Of a stretch of 48,613 bases of DNA, positions 22,570 to 32,283 are shown one piece after another. This stretch comes from CAYXZR01 sp964470025 (GTDB lineage: Bacteria > Patescibacteriota > Patescibacteriia > Buchananbacterales > UBA6539), in contig CAYXZR010000005.1 in NCBI GenBank assembly GCA_964470025.1, forward strand, positions 1 to 48,613, read 5' to 3'. Position 1 is the first letter of the stretch, and every line of letters starts with the position of its first letter. Under the pieces are notes generated by a model that saw only the letters and a list, made by a program, of their open reading frames with translations, was not told the origin of the DNA and made no database searches. A program made the translations under genes and the position numbers.

Positions 22570-25524
22570 ATGCCAATTTCTGGACTTACTCCCAAGCAAA
22601 ATTCACAATCATGGAGAAAAAATAGCTCTGGGAAAAAACAACCATCTCGCCTCACAATCTACACAGGCGGTAACCGCAAAAAACAACCCAAAGACTCTCG
22701 ACACTATCGACCAAAAAACACTGGCAAAAAAATTGCCATTGCTCTGATGGTTCTCTTTGGAATTGGAGTAATTTTTGCAATTGGCCTCGTTGCCTGGGCA
22801 ACACGTGATCTACCAGATCCAAATAAAATTATTGATCGCTCAGTAGCTCAAAGTAGTAAAATTTTTGACGAATCAGGAGATAACTTACTGTATGAAATCC
22901 ATGGAAATGAAAAACGAACACTGATTGAACTAAGTGACATCCCTGAATACGCAATTCAAGCAACCCTTACAGCAGAAGACAGAAATTTTTATGAGCACAG
23001 TGGAATTAGCGTGACCGGCATCATCCGATCTGTGTTTATCAACCTAACTACAGGCAGCCGGGTTGGTGGATCTACGCTGACACAGCAGCTAGTAAAGCAA
23101 GCGATTTTATCTTCTGAAAAAACCTACACGAGAAAAATCAAAGAAGCTATTCTTGCCTACCAAATTGAAAGAAAGTTCACAAAAGATGAAATCTTAAAGC
23201 TCTACTTCAATGAAATTCCATACGGCTCTGTAACCTACGGCATAGAAGCCGCCGCTGAAACCTATTTTGGAAAAAGTGCAAAAGAAATCACTCTTGCTGA
23301 AGCAGCCATCCTCGCTGCCCTTCCTCAGCGACCAACCACATACTCACCATACGGCAGCAACACCGATCTTCTCTATGGTCGTCAACATTGGATACTGGAC
23401 AGCATGGTAGAACTTAACTACATCACTGAAGCAGAAGCTACAGCTGCAAAAAATGAAGAAATAACCTTCAAAGAACGAACAGGTGACATCAACGCACCTC
23501 ATTTTGTACTAATGGTACGAGAATATCTTGCAGAAACTTACGGAGAACTTGCAATCGAACAAGATGGGCTTCATGTAGTTACAACCCTTGATACTGAGCT
23601 ACAAAAAATCGCTGAAGAAACCGTAACAGAGTATGCCGAAAACAATGCTGAGCAATGGCAAGCATACAATGCAGCACTAGTAGCAATAGACACTGCAACT
23701 GGACATATTCGTGCCATGGTTGGGTCAAAAGACTTCTTTGGAGACGCTTTTCCTGAAGGATGCACCCCTGGCGCTAACTGTAAGTTCGACCCTCAAGTAA
23801 ACACAACCACCAGACTTCGACAACCTGGGTCATCATTCAAACCAATTGTATATACAGCAGCATTAAAAAAAGGATTCACAACAGAAACCGTGCTTCAAGA
23901 TGTGGAAACTGTATTTAAAAACTACGATGCCACCGACTACACTCCTCACAACTACGACCTACAAGAACATGGACCAGTTACGATGCGAAAAGCACTTGCA
24001 GGATCACTTAATATCCCTGCAGTCAAGGCAATCTATCTCGCAGGTATTGATAATGTACTCGATCTCGCTGAGGACCTTGGCTACACATCACTAACTGATC
24101 GTAGTCGCTTTGGACTATCACTTGTACTCGGTGGTGGAGAAGTGAAATTAACGGAGCATGTAGCAGCATTTGCGGCACTAGCCCAAGAAGGCAGTCTACA
24201 CCCTGCAAACTTTATACTTGAGGTTAGAGATAAAAACGGCAATGTTTTAGAAGAGTATAAACAACAGGATAAAAAGGTACTAGAAACACAAACTGCACGA
24301 CAAATTACTGACATGCTCTCTGATAACAGCGCCCGACAATATATATTTGGTGCTCAAAATAAGCTAAACCTAGGCAACCGACCAGTTGCAGCAAAAACTG
24401 GAACAACAAATGATTATCGTGATGCATGGACAATTGGATACACTGCCCAACTAGCCGCAGGTGTGTGGGTCGGCAACAGTGATAATAGCACTATGAAGCG
24501 TGGAGCAGCAGGTGGAGTCGTAGCTGCACCAATTTGGCACAGCTTTATGCAAAGAGCACATGAAGGAAAAGAGGTTGTACAATTCATAAAACCTGAACCA
24601 ATAAAAACCGATAAACCGTCACTCACCGGGGCTATTGCTGATGGTGTAGAAGTAAAAATTGACACCTTTACTGGAAAACTTGCAACAGAATTTACGCCAG
24701 AGCATCTAATTGAAGAAAAGAAATTCCAAGACGTCCACTCAATTCTTCACTATATCAATAAAGATGACCCGCAGGGTGATGCCAAGCCAGATCACAATGA
24801 TGAACAGTACCAAAGATGGGAAGAAGCTGTGCTAAAATGGGCAGAAGAGCAAGAACTAACCCTAGAAGAACCGCCAACAGAATTTGATGATGTACATACA
24901 CAAGAAAATCAACCAACGATCTCAATTACTCAACCTGCAAACAATCAAACAATCAACAACCGAGAATTCAGCGCTCGAATAAACGCTTCCGCACCTCGAG
25001 GCATTGAAAGAGTTGAATACTACTTAAATGGTCAACTACTGCAAGAAGTGAGTGAAGCACCTTATGAGCTTAACACTATCATTGGAGACATTGGAGTAAG
25101 TAAAGGTTTTTATCCATTCAAGGCTATTGCATATGATGACGCAGATAACAGCAGGTCGTATGAAATTGAGCTTAATCTTCAACTCGAACAACTTAGCTCA
25201 GAATTTAATTGGAAAACTCCACAAAATGGCACGACCCTACATCCAGAAGCTTTCCCACTCACATTATCAGCTGACCTCACAAATACCAGCAACATTAAAC
25301 AAATAGATGTGTTCTATCGAACTAACAATGGCCCACAGCAACTCATCGCCACTGTACGACAGTTCCCTGGATCACAACTAATCACTCGCTGGAGTGTACC
25401 ACCTCAACCAGGCGAACATCGTCTTTCTGCTGAAATCACTACCAATTCTGGGCTAAAATATCGAGGTCCAGAAATCACCTTAAGCCTACCCCAACCAACC
25501 ACACCTGAAGAGACTGAAGAATAA
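22570..25524 (+). CDS. Class A penicillin-binding protein (PBP1A family)
   Basis: A bifunctional cell-wall enzyme of 984 residues. A basic Ser/Lys-rich cytoplasmic tail (1-55) precedes one membrane helix (about 57-77). The glycosyltransferase domain has AEDRNFYEHSG (about 135) and GGSTLTQQLVKQ (about 166). The transpeptidase has all three motifs: S-x-x-K in PGSSFKP (about 419), S-x-N in AGSLNIP, and KTGTT (about 609). After residue 775 come two Ig-like domains (ISITQPANNQTI; FNWKTPQNGTTL) and a Pro/Thr/Glu end. It shows that this organism builds peptidoglycan. The following DUF1461 gene starts 4 bases later. Confidence 0.93.
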   Translation: MPISGLTPKQNSQSWRKNSSGKKQPSRLTIYTGGNRKKQPKDSRHYRPKNTGKKIAIALMVLFGIGVIFAIGLVAWATRDLPDPNKIIDRSVAQSSKIFDESGDNLLYEIHGNEKRTLIELSDIPEYAIQATLTAEDRNFYEHSGISVTGIIRSVFINLTTGSRVGGSTLTQQLVKQAILSSEKTYTRKIKEAILAYQIERKFTKDEILKLYFNEIPYGSVTYGIEAAAETYFGKSAKEITLAEAAILAALPQRPTTYSPYGSNTDLLYGRQHWILDSMVELNYITEAEATAAKNEEITFKERTGDINAPHFVLMVREYLAETYGELAIEQDGLHVVTTLDTELQKIAEETVTEYAENNAEQWQAYNAALVAIDTATGHIRAMVGSKDFFGDAFPEGCTPGANCKFDPQVNTTTRLRQPGSSFKPIVYTAALKKGFTTETVLQDVETVFKNYDATDYTPHNYDLQEHGPVTMRKALAGSLNIPAVKAIYLAGIDNVLDLAEDLGYTSLTDRSRFGLSLVLGGGEVKLTEHVAAFAALAQEGSLHPANFILEVRDKNGNVLEEYKQQDKKVLETQTARQITDMLSDNSARQYIFGAQNKLNLGNRPVAAKTGTTNDYRDAWTIGYTAQLAAGVWVGNSDNSTMKRGAAGGVVAAPIWHSFMQRAHEGKEVVQFIKPEPIKTDKPSLTGAIADGVEVKIDTFTGKLATEFTPEHLIEEKKFQDVHSILHYINKDDPQGDAKPDHNDEQYQRWEEAVLKWAEEQELTLEEPPTEFDDVHTQENQPTISITQPANNQTINNREFSARINASAPRGIERVEYYLNGQLLQEVSEAPYELNTIIGDIGVSKGFYPFKAIAYDDADNSRSYEIELNLQLEQLSSEFNWKTPQNGTTLHPEAFPLTLSADLTNTSNIKQIDVFYRTNNGPQQLIATVRQFPGSQLITRWSVPPQPGEHRLSAEITTNSGLKYRGPEITLSLPQPTTPEETEE

Positions 25525-25528
25525 ATAA

Positions 25529-26155
25529 ATGCTACAGCAATTAAAAAAAATCGTCCTTGCATGTTGTCTTGTGATGATTTTTTTTATTGGCTTCACACTC
25601 CTGCTCGGACTTGCTCCCGGTTGGCACAAACAACACACTCCAGTCGAAGCCTTAGAAAAATTTTCTCAGGAGCGAATCAGTAGTCAAACAGAAAACCTGG
25701 TACTCTATCTTCGTAGAAAAGTAGAACTAAACACCTCTTATTACTCCGACAAAGAAATACTTCATCTGCAAGATGTACAAGAGCTAGTCCAGCAAGCAAA
25801 AAAAATAGTCATTCTACTACTTGCAGTTATTGTTTTCACCCTTCCACACAAAAAAAGTAAAACAACCCGAGAACTACTGCGACATAGCGCTACAATCAGT
25901 ATCGGTATTATAATTGCCGTGACAGTAGTAATAGCAGCATTTTTTGAGCCACTTTTTCTTAAGGCACACGAAGTACTATTTAGTAATGATGCCTGGTTGC
26001 TAGACCCAAGCCATGAGTCGTTAATTGTAATTTTCAGTCCGGAGGTATTTATGGGGCTTTTTATTCAAGTTGGCATACTGACTATACTAGCAAACATTCT
26101 CTTAACGTTAATATGTACTAAAAAATCCTTAAATAAGCAAAAAAGTAACACGTAA
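25529..26155 (+). CDS. DUF1461 (TIGR01906-like) membrane protein
   Basis: A 208-residue protein with four predicted helices (about 8-30, 93-110, 125-148, 182-202). The first outer segment has YYSDKEILHLQDVQELV, and the second has LFLKAHEVLFSNDAWLLDP followed by ESLIVIFSPEVFM. This layout and these words match the DUF1461 family, whose function is unknown. It is co-transcribed with the penicillin-binding protein gene (4 bases apart), but that alone does not prove a cell-wall role. Confidence 0.7.
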   Translation: MLQQLKKIVLACCLVMIFFIGFTLLLGLAPGWHKQHTPVEALEKFSQERISSQTENLVLYLRRKVELNTSYYSDKEILHLQDVQELVQQAKKIVILLLAVIVFTLPHKKSKTTRELLRHSATISIGIIIAVTVVIAAFFEPLFLKAHEVLFSNDAWLLDPSHESLIVIFSPEVFMGLFIQVGILTILANILLTLICTKKSLNKQKSNT

Positions 26156-26168
26156 CTCTGCTAGATTA

Positions 26169-26197
26169 TTGACAATATATAAAAAATATGCTATACT
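26169..26197 (+). promoter_or_regulatory. Very strong promoter of the beta-helix surface protein
   Basis: Perfect TTGACA (26169-26174), 17-base spacer, and extended -10 TGC-TATACT (TATACT 26192-26197). One of the closest matches to consensus in the window. Confidence 0.8.
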
Positions 26198-26223
26198 ATA
26201 GCGTTAATTTTTAATACTTTTCT

Positions 26224-29200
26224 ATGATGGAAAAAGCAAAAAAATTACGCTATCACACAAGTATAGCCCCTCTTCTGTTTGCCGTAGTCATAACTCTCCT
26301 GCCCTCATCAGTGGAAGGGTTAACAAGATACGCCAAAAATAGCAACGATACTATCTTAGAACTTCGCACAGAAATTCTAAATCAAAAACAAAACATCCTA
26401 CCAAGACCAATGCCAAATAACCCAGAAGGCTTTGGTTCGTTTGATATTATCTCTAGCAATACCCAACTTAAAAGCAACAAAGTTATCATAAGTAACTGGA
26501 CAAAAACAGGTGGTCCAGGATCAAAAATACTACTTGCAGGAAGTGCCATGAATACTTCTGATTTACGTTTTAAAATTACTGGTAAGTACATAAATGGTGG
26601 CACTGTATCTCAAACAGTCCTACCAGACAACACAACAAGCAACACCGCCGTTATAACTATTCCAGAAAATTTTGCAAAAGACTCAATATATGTTGTTTGG
26701 CCTATGATTAATGGCGCTGAAGGTCCAGCAATCTCAATTAATCAGTCAACAATTCAATGGGTTGATACAAATCATGCATACAATGGTGGCACCATTGGTA
26801 TTTTTGGAGAAAACCTGATCAATGAAGCAACGGGAGCATCTCATGTTTTGCTAACTACGACCAGAGAAGACAGCTACACTTGGCTTGAAGTAACATCATC
26901 AAATCAATACCATCTTGAAGCAAAAATCCCTGACACCCTTAAACCAGGTCGATATATTGTATGGACACATAATGGTTATGGTGGCGACCTTGGCTGGTCA
27001 CAATCAAAAGAAATCAGTATTAGCAAAGAAGCGTTCTGGGCTAGCCATTCACAAAATATTATAAATGTTAAAGATCATGGAGCAAAAGGTAATGGTAAAA
27101 GTGACGATACAAATGCTATCAACCAAGCAGTTGAAGCAGCAAAAAAAATAGCGCCATCTACACTATACTTCCCAAAGGGCACATACATATTCACTTCAGG
27201 TTTTGAGGCTCCTAGCAATGTAACCTGGAAGGGTGCTGGCATGGCAAATACAATACTTAAAGCAGGCGAACAAATACAAAATGAACAAAATTTTTACAAA
27301 CAAAGATTTTGGAATATTGGTGGAAATCATGAAGAGATAAATATTGCAATCGAAAACATCACGATTGACATGAATAGAGCATACAATCCTACATGGAACC
27401 TATATGATGCCTTTGCAATAAGAATTCAGTCGTCATTGCATAGAAAAAATCTAAGACTATCAAATACTACAATTAACGCAGCTCCAGCAGGATGCCTAAA
27501 CTCTCAAATCGACGGCTTACTACTTGAAAACTTTACTTGCATCGGCGGTAATAACTTTCTTCGAACATCAAAAAATGTAACCATCACAAACAGCACCTTC
27601 CTATCTACTGATGACGCAAACTCTATCCTTACCTTCTGGGGCGGAGAAAATATCTCAATTAATAACTCCCAATTCAAAGATTATAATCAAAACACTGAAA
27701 ATGGCCAGGGCAGGGGCCGTGTATTAGTCACCCAAGGAACCTGGGGTAGTGTTAATAATATATATTTTGGTAAAAACCAAATCACCGACTTTGCTCCTCG
27801 AAAGTGTCCTGTAGATGATTACTACTGTGTTGATCAAAACTCAGGCGAACAAGTGTTGTTTGAAAACAACAATATCTTAAATGAAGGAATAATAAAACAA
27901 GCACAATCAAACAAGCTACAAATAGAAAAAATGCTAAGCACAAAGCATTGGCATGAAAATGCTAGTGTTGTAATCTTGTCCGGAAATGGCGCAGGTCAAA
28001 CAGCTCAAATCAAGTCAATCAATGACAATGGTGAAATAGAGCTCAAAGAAGAGCTACGAGTGATTCCAAGCAAGGGTGACAAAATCATAGTCGCAAATAT
28101 CACTGATCATGCAGTCATTTACGACAACTACTTTGATGGTGACTCAGACTACAACACAAGAAAAACTGCATCTGCCGGTGTTGAGTTATATGGAAATGGC
28201 CACAACATTATCATTGATTCAAATAAATTTAACGAACTACGATCAGCCTTATACATAGTTGCTAACCATAAAAAACAAAAGATCGAAGATACTTACACCC
28301 TACGACCAAATTACTTTGTCACCGTTAAAAACAACAGCATCACAAATACACACAATGCTACGATCCTGGCTATTGATAAAAGTGATAATTATCAAGAATA
28401 CAAAGATGCCGTAAAGTTGATTGGTATTCTATTTGATAAAAATACTGGATCAAACACCATAAACCACGGCGAATACATAAAAGATGAACATCAATCAATT
28501 AGCAACTTTGCTGATAATGATTCAACATATGCCAACAATCAAATTGTTATAGACAACCGTACGGTAAACGAGCAGCCACAACCGAACAACCCTCCAAAAT
28601 TTGATGCATCTAATTATTACAATATAACCAGAGATAATGCCTTTACCAAGCAATTATTTAGCATTAGTGATGAAAATATAGAATCACTTACACTGACAGC
28701 AGTAACTGACAGTGGCGACACTCTTGAAGATATTGATGCAAAAATTGTCTACAACCAGAGTAAAAAGGCCTACGAATTCAAGTGGATGGCAAAACAAGAG
28801 TTTGGAAAAATTGGCCCACGGGGTAGCAGAATTGAATTTACCGTCACCGCTACTGATATTCATGGGGCCAAAAGCTCGGTACCATTTGTCTTAATTATTA
28901 AAATAGACGAAGTACTTCCTATACCTCCAATCACAAATACTCCTCCAAAATTTAATGATAACGATCATTATCGAAAAATTAACAACGGAAAATATCTGTC
29001 TGAAATATTTAAAATAAGAGACAATGAAAACGATGATGTAATCGTAACAATAGAAAATGAAAAAGGAGAATTAGCGACAAATATCAATGCGGTAATACTC
29101 TATGATAAAAACAAAAAAACACATACCTTCTACTGGAAAGCAGACAAAACACAGGGTACCGATGATTCTAGAGGGAGCCGAGTTGGCCTAAGAGTTGTAG

Positions 29201-29256
29201 CAACTGACTCCAAGGGAGCATCGAGCAGGGTAAAATTTGTAATCATTGTTAAATAA
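26224..29256 (+). CDS. Large secreted beta-helix surface protein
   Basis: A 1010-residue exported protein. A signal peptide (about 1-34, ending SSVEG) is followed by two beta-rich, IPT/Ig-like regions (about 75-170 and 175-272). From INVKDHGAKGNGKSDDT (about 279) starts a pectate-lyase-3-like right-handed beta helix, with FPKGTYIF and WKGAGMANTIL as typical first coils and many Asn-rich turns up to about residue 770. Two related repeats of about 105 residues end the protein (each with N-P-PKF near its start and SRGSR or RGSR inside), like cadherin or Ig domains. Such helices often bind or cut polysaccharides. No anchor motif is seen at the end. It is a single-gene unit with a very strong promoter and a strong terminator. 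Confidence 0.8.
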   Translation: MMEKAKKLRYHTSIAPLLFAVVITLLPSSVEGLTRYAKNSNDTILELRTEILNQKQNILPRPMPNNPEGFGSFDIISSNTQLKSNKVIISNWTKTGGPGSKILLAGSAMNTSDLRFKITGKYINGGTVSQTVLPDNTTSNTAVITIPENFAKDSIYVVWPMINGAEGPAISINQSTIQWVDTNHAYNGGTIGIFGENLINEATGASHVLLTTTREDSYTWLEVTSSNQYHLEAKIPDTLKPGRYIVWTHNGYGGDLGWSQSKEISISKEAFWASHSQNIINVKDHGAKGNGKSDDTNAINQAVEAAKKIAPSTLYFPKGTYIFTSGFEAPSNVTWKGAGMANTILKAGEQIQNEQNFYKQRFWNIGGNHEEINIAIENITIDMNRAYNPTWNLYDAFAIRIQSSLHRKNLRLSNTTINAAPAGCLNSQIDGLLLENFTCIGGNNFLRTSKNVTITNSTFLSTDDANSILTFWGGENISINNSQFKDYNQNTENGQGRGRVLVTQGTWGSVNNIYFGKNQITDFAPRKCPVDDYYCVDQNSGEQVLFENNNILNEGIIKQAQSNKLQIEKMLSTKHWHENASVVILSGNGAGQTAQIKSINDNGEIELKEELRVIPSKGDKIIVANITDHAVIYDNYFDGDSDYNTRKTASAGVELYGNGHNIIIDSNKFNELRSALYIVANHKKQKIEDTYTLRPNYFVTVKNNSITNTHNATILAIDKSDNYQEYKDAVKLIGILFDKNTGSNTINHGEYIKDEHQSISNFADNDSTYANNQIVIDNRTVNEQPQPNNPPKFDASNYYNITRDNAFTKQLFSISDENIESLTLTAVTDSGDTLEDIDAKIVYNQSKKAYEFKWMAKQEFGKIGPRGSRIEFTVTATDIHGAKSSVPFVLIIKIDEVLPIPPITNTPPKFNDNDHYRKINNGKYLSEIFKIRDNENDDVIVTIENEKGELATNINAVILYDKNKKTHTFYWKADKTQGTDDSRGSRVGLRVVATDSKGASSRVKFVIIVK

Positions 29257-29265
29257 ACACCGTAT

Positions 29266-29297
29266 AAAAAAGAGCTCTAAATATAGAGCTCTTTTTT
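29266..29297. terminator. Bidirectional terminator between the surface protein and dnaN
   Basis: AAAAAAGAGCTCTA (29266-29279) pairs perfectly with TAGAGCTCTTTTTT (29284-29297) around a four-base loop. Confidence 0.9.
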
Positions 29298-29316
29298 ATT
29301 TATAATCTACTACTAC

Positions 29317-30465
29317 CTACTGTTTAATAGGCATAATAATATAGGTATAATCACTTTCTTTTTCAACCGGCAATAACACAACTGGACTATCTCCATCAAT
29401 AACCTTCAGTACGACTTCAGTCGCCTTTGAATTACTTAAGCCATCAAGCAAATAACGATAATTAACAACAACATTATTAGTTTCTCCAGTACAATTAGCA
29501 CTCAAAGACGAGGTGCTCTCTCCTAGTTGTGTATTGGTTGATGAGACCGTAACAGTTCCCTCTCCTGGATCAAATCCCAAATGCACATCATATATACCAC
29601 TGCGAGCAAACAAACTTGTTGCTTTTACAGCCTTAGAAAACTCTGAAACATCTAACGTAGCTGTAGTTTTTGAATCTTGGGGAATTATTTGCGTATAATC
29701 CGGATACTGACCATCTACCAATCGTGACACCAATTCAATAGAATCAAGCACAAACATGATTTGGTTATCAGAAACATAAATTGACACACTCTCAACTTCA
29801 GATAAGGATGCTGGATCTTTTAAACTACCCATAATACGCATCAACTCTTGCAAGGCACGAGCTGGGACAGTAATCCGCTTCTCGCTCTGCAAACTTGAAG
29901 TATCAAGTGCAACCCTTTTTTCTGCCAAACGATAGCTATCTGTAGCTGCCAAAGTAAGCATGCCTTCTGAAAAAGAAAAAAGCACACCATTAATTTCTGG
30001 ACGAGTTTCATTTGCAGAAACTGCAAAAATTACCTGGCTTAAAGCCTGTCGCAACTTCTTATAGTCAATCACATATGGTGTCACCTTCTCTATTTCTGGA
30101 ATCACTGGAAAATCACCAGCACTCTGACCTTTAATTTTAGTAGAAGAGCTGCCACAACTAACGGCAAGCACCTGATCTTCGTCTTCAGTTGACGGAGCAC
30201 TAAGGTCAACGCGCTCTTTTGGCAGTAAGTTCACATAATCAGCTAATAATCGAGATTGAACTGTAAAATCTCCAGTTTCCTCAACCTTGCCGCGTACCAC
30301 ACAGCTAACCCCAAGCTCAAGATCAGTTGCCATAAGCTTTATAGATCGATCTTGCACTTGAAACAAAATATTATTCAAAATAGGAAGGCTAGAGTTCTTA
30401 GAAGCAATATGACTTACTACAAAAAGACCTTGATTCAAATTCTCTTGAGTACATGAGATTTTCAT
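29317..30465 (-). CDS. dnaN: DNA polymerase III beta subunit (sliding clamp)
   Basis: A 382-residue clamp protein with three related domains: MKISCTQENLNQGL at the start, then EKVTPYVIDYKKLRQAL about residue 121, and the third from about 250. The C-terminal YTYIIMPIKQ is the usual clamp ending that forms part of the partner-binding pocket. It lies 17 bases after dnaA on the same strand, the standard dnaA-dnaN order at a bacterial origin, and ends at the hairpin shared with the beta-helix protein gene. Confidence 0.96.
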   Translation of the reverse strand: MKISCTQENLNQGLFVVSHIASKNSSLPILNNILFQVQDRSIKLMATDLELGVSCVVRGKVEETGDFTVQSRLLADYVNLLPKERVDLSAPSTEDEDQVLAVSCGSSSTKIKGQSAGDFPVIPEIEKVTPYVIDYKKLRQALSQVIFAVSANETRPEINGVLFSFSEGMLTLAATDSYRLAEKRVALDTSSLQSEKRITVPARALQELMRIMGSLKDPASLSEVESVSIYVSDNQIMFVLDSIELVSRLVDGQYPDYTQIIPQDSKTTATLDVSEFSKAVKATSLFARSGIYDVHLGFDPGEGTVTVSSTNTQLGESTSSLSANCTGETNNVVVNYRYLLDGLSNSKATEVVLKVIDGDSPVVLLPVEKESDYTYIIMPIKQ

Positions 30466-30482
30466 ATGCTACTTCTAGTTAA

Positions 30483-31871
30483 CTAATTATAAAGCTTTTC
30501 ACGAATGAGTTTTACATCCTGGATAATCTTTTCATCGCTATCCAATAGCTGCGAAATCTTAGTAAACGCGTGAATTGCCGTGGTGTGATCTCGGTTTCCA
30601 ACCTCATGACCAATTGCTGGGTATGATGTCTTAAGCTCTTCTCGCATCAAAAACATTACAATTTGTCGAGGTTGTGCTAAATTTTTCTTTCTACAATTTC
30701 CAAGCAAGTCTTCATGCGACACATCATAGAACTCTCCAACAGTTTGAATAATTTGCTTTGGCGTCAGAGAGCGACGGTGCTGAATTGAAGACAATGAACT
30801 TAAAATAGACTTTACAGATTCCAATGTTGGTTTCTGTCCTTTTAACTCATGGTGTGCAACGATCTTATTGAGCGCGCCTTCAAGCTCACGAACATTGTTT
30901 TGAATACTAGTCGCAATATGAGAAACAATCTCAGGATGCAATTCGTATTTTCTCTCTTTTAATTTTGAGCGTAGAATCGCTGTTCGCGTTTCCATATCAG
31001 GCATTGAAATATCAGCAAGCATGCCCCATTCAAAGCGAGAGATGAGCCGTTGCTCTAAAGCAGGAATTGCCTTAGGTGGTCTATCTGAAGTAAGCACAAT
31101 CTGCTTATTAGCCTGATGTAAATCATTAAACGTATGAAAAAATGCCTCCTGTATCCCTTCTTTACCTGCTAAAAACTGAATGTCATCAATCAATAAAACA
31201 TCAACCGAACGATATACCTCTTTAAATTTTTCAATCCGGTTAGATGAAATTGATTTAATAAAATCATTGGTAAATTTTTCACAAGAAACATACAGCACCT
31301 GTGCATCAGCCCTAGACGCCAACACCTGTTGACCAACTGCCTGCATCAAGTGAGTCTTACCCAGTCCAACACCACCATAAATAAAAAGCGGGTTGTACGC
31401 TTGACCAAGTTTCTGAGTAACAGCCAGCGCAGCAGCATGAGCTAACTCATTACCCTTACCAATAACAAAGTTTGAAAATGAATACTTTGGGTTAAGCCCA
31501 TACCGATTAGATTGCAACTGAGCCTCATGAGACTGCGGAACCGCTTGTTCGCTAGAAACATTAGGAGTTTGTACCGCTTGAGTTGGCACTTCTTCTGAAG
31601 TAAGGCGAACCTGCCCTTTTGGCTTTGTCTCTACACGATAGCTAATTGCCCGAATTTTATTGTCTGTAATTTTTTGAAGTGCCTTCAAAATAGAAGAATG
31701 ATATTTTTTCTCGAGCCAAGCTTTGGTGAAAGTATTTGGCACCCCAATCACAACCGATGTCTCATCGCGCTTTGAGATAAATGTATTTTTAAACCAAGTT
31801 GTGAAATTAGCCTTACTAAGCGTAAGCTCCAACTCGCCTAGCGTCGCTTGCCAGATATCTTCTACCCCCAT
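30483..31871 (-). CDS. dnaA: Chromosomal replication initiator DnaA
   Basis: A 462-residue initiator with all four domains. Domain I (about 1-80) holds WFKNTFISKR; a Gln-rich linker follows (about 95-130). The AAA+ domain has the Walker A loop GGVGLGKTH, Walker B LLIDDIQFL, and the arginine-finger region LISRFEWG. The C-terminal DNA-binding domain has CRKKNLAQPRQIVMFLMRE and the signature GNRDHTTAIHA. It faces away from rpmH across the likely replication origin. The start is the ATG that keeps domain I whole. Confidence 0.97.
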   Translation of the reverse strand: MGVEDIWQATLGELELTLSKANFTTWFKNTFISKRDETSVVIGVPNTFTKAWLEKKYHSSILKALQKITDNKIRAISYRVETKPKGQVRLTSEEVPTQAVQTPNVSSEQAVPQSHEAQLQSNRYGLNPKYSFSNFVIGKGNELAHAAALAVTQKLGQAYNPLFIYGGVGLGKTHLMQAVGQQVLASRADAQVLYVSCEKFTNDFIKSISSNRIEKFKEVYRSVDVLLIDDIQFLAGKEGIQEAFFHTFNDLHQANKQIVLTSDRPPKAIPALEQRLISRFEWGMLADISMPDMETRTAILRSKLKERKYELHPEIVSHIATSIQNNVRELEGALNKIVAHHELKGQKPTLESVKSILSSLSSIQHRRSLTPKQIIQTVGEFYDVSHEDLLGNCRKKNLAQPRQIVMFLMREELKTSYPAIGHEVGNRDHTTAIHAFTKISQLLDSDEKIIQDVKLIREKLYN

Positions 31872-31929
31872 GTATATAAAAAATTAAGATAAATAAACGT
31901 AAAAAACAGCAAAAACTTTTGTACTGATG

Positions 31930-31958
31930 ATTATAGCACACAGACCATCTCTGTAAAA
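31930..31958 (-). promoter_or_regulatory. Probable dnaA promoter
   Basis: On the minus strand TTTTAC (31958-31953), 17-base spacer, extended -10 TGC-TATAAT (TATAAT 31935-31930), about 60 bases before the dnaA start. Confidence 0.55.
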
Positions 31959-32029
31959 TCCATCCACAGATTATAAAGTGTTAACACGATGTGCACACAC
32001 TGTGCATAAGCTAGAATAATCCCTCGAAG

Positions 32030-32039
32030 NNNNNNNNNN
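32030..32039. other. Assembly gap of 10 N in the origin region
   Basis: Ten N bases, a scaffold join of unknown true length between the DnaA box and the rpmH promoter. Confidence 0.99.
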
Positions 32040-32043
32040 AATC

Positions 32044-32087
32044 GTCAAGAGACTTGACTCCTGGCATTAATTCTGGTAATATTACCA
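32044..32087 (+). promoter_or_regulatory. rpmH promoter with inverted repeats over -35 and -10
   Basis: TTGACT (32054-32059), 17-base spacer, TAATAT (32077-32082). The -35 box lies in GTCAAG-AGA-CTTGAC (32044-32058) and the -10 box inside the 14-base perfect palindrome TGGTAATATTACCA (32074-32087). Confidence 0.65.
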
Positions 32088-32133
32088 CCGTTATACATAT
32101 AAATTTCGGTACAAACTACCATACCTAGCGAAT

Positions 32134-32271
32134 ATGCCAAAACGAACGTATCAACCAAATACTAGAAAAGCCAAGAAAAAACACGGTTTTCGTAAAAGAA
32201 TGAGCTCTCCTACAGGCAAGCGAGTGCTGAAATCTCGACGCGACAAAAACCGAAAAGTGCTTTCTAAATAG
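32134..32271 (+). CDS. rpmH: Ribosomal protein bL34
   Basis: A 45-residue basic protein: MPKRTYQPNTRKAKKKHG at the start, then GFRKRMSSP and GKRVLKSRRDK. It matches bL34 from end to end and follows the normal length and order beside dnaA and rnpA. It opens the right-hand operon of the origin, 12 bases before rnpA. Confidence 0.97.
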   Translation: MPKRTYQPNTRKAKKKHGFRKRMSSPTGKRVLKSRRDKNRKVLSK

Positions 32272-32283
32272 TAAAACACTGCC

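Larger units (their letters stand above)
31872..32133. other. Probable replication origin region (dnaA-rpmH gap)
   Basis: The 262 bases between divergent dnaA and rpmH are the usual origin site. One perfect DnaA box lies on the minus strand (TTATGCACA, 32009-32001), and CCATCCACA (31960-31968) is a two-mismatch match. GTGTTAACAC (31978-31987) is a perfect palindrome. A 10-N assembly gap (32030-32039) hides an unknown length, so the box count is a minimum. Confidence 0.7.

Noticed and set aside
32078..32086. TAATATTAC, identical to the nicking site of geminivirus-type rolling-circle origins
   Set aside because: It is the centre of an AT-rich palindrome over the rpmH -10 box; no Rep gene or stem-loop context is present, so it is coincidence.
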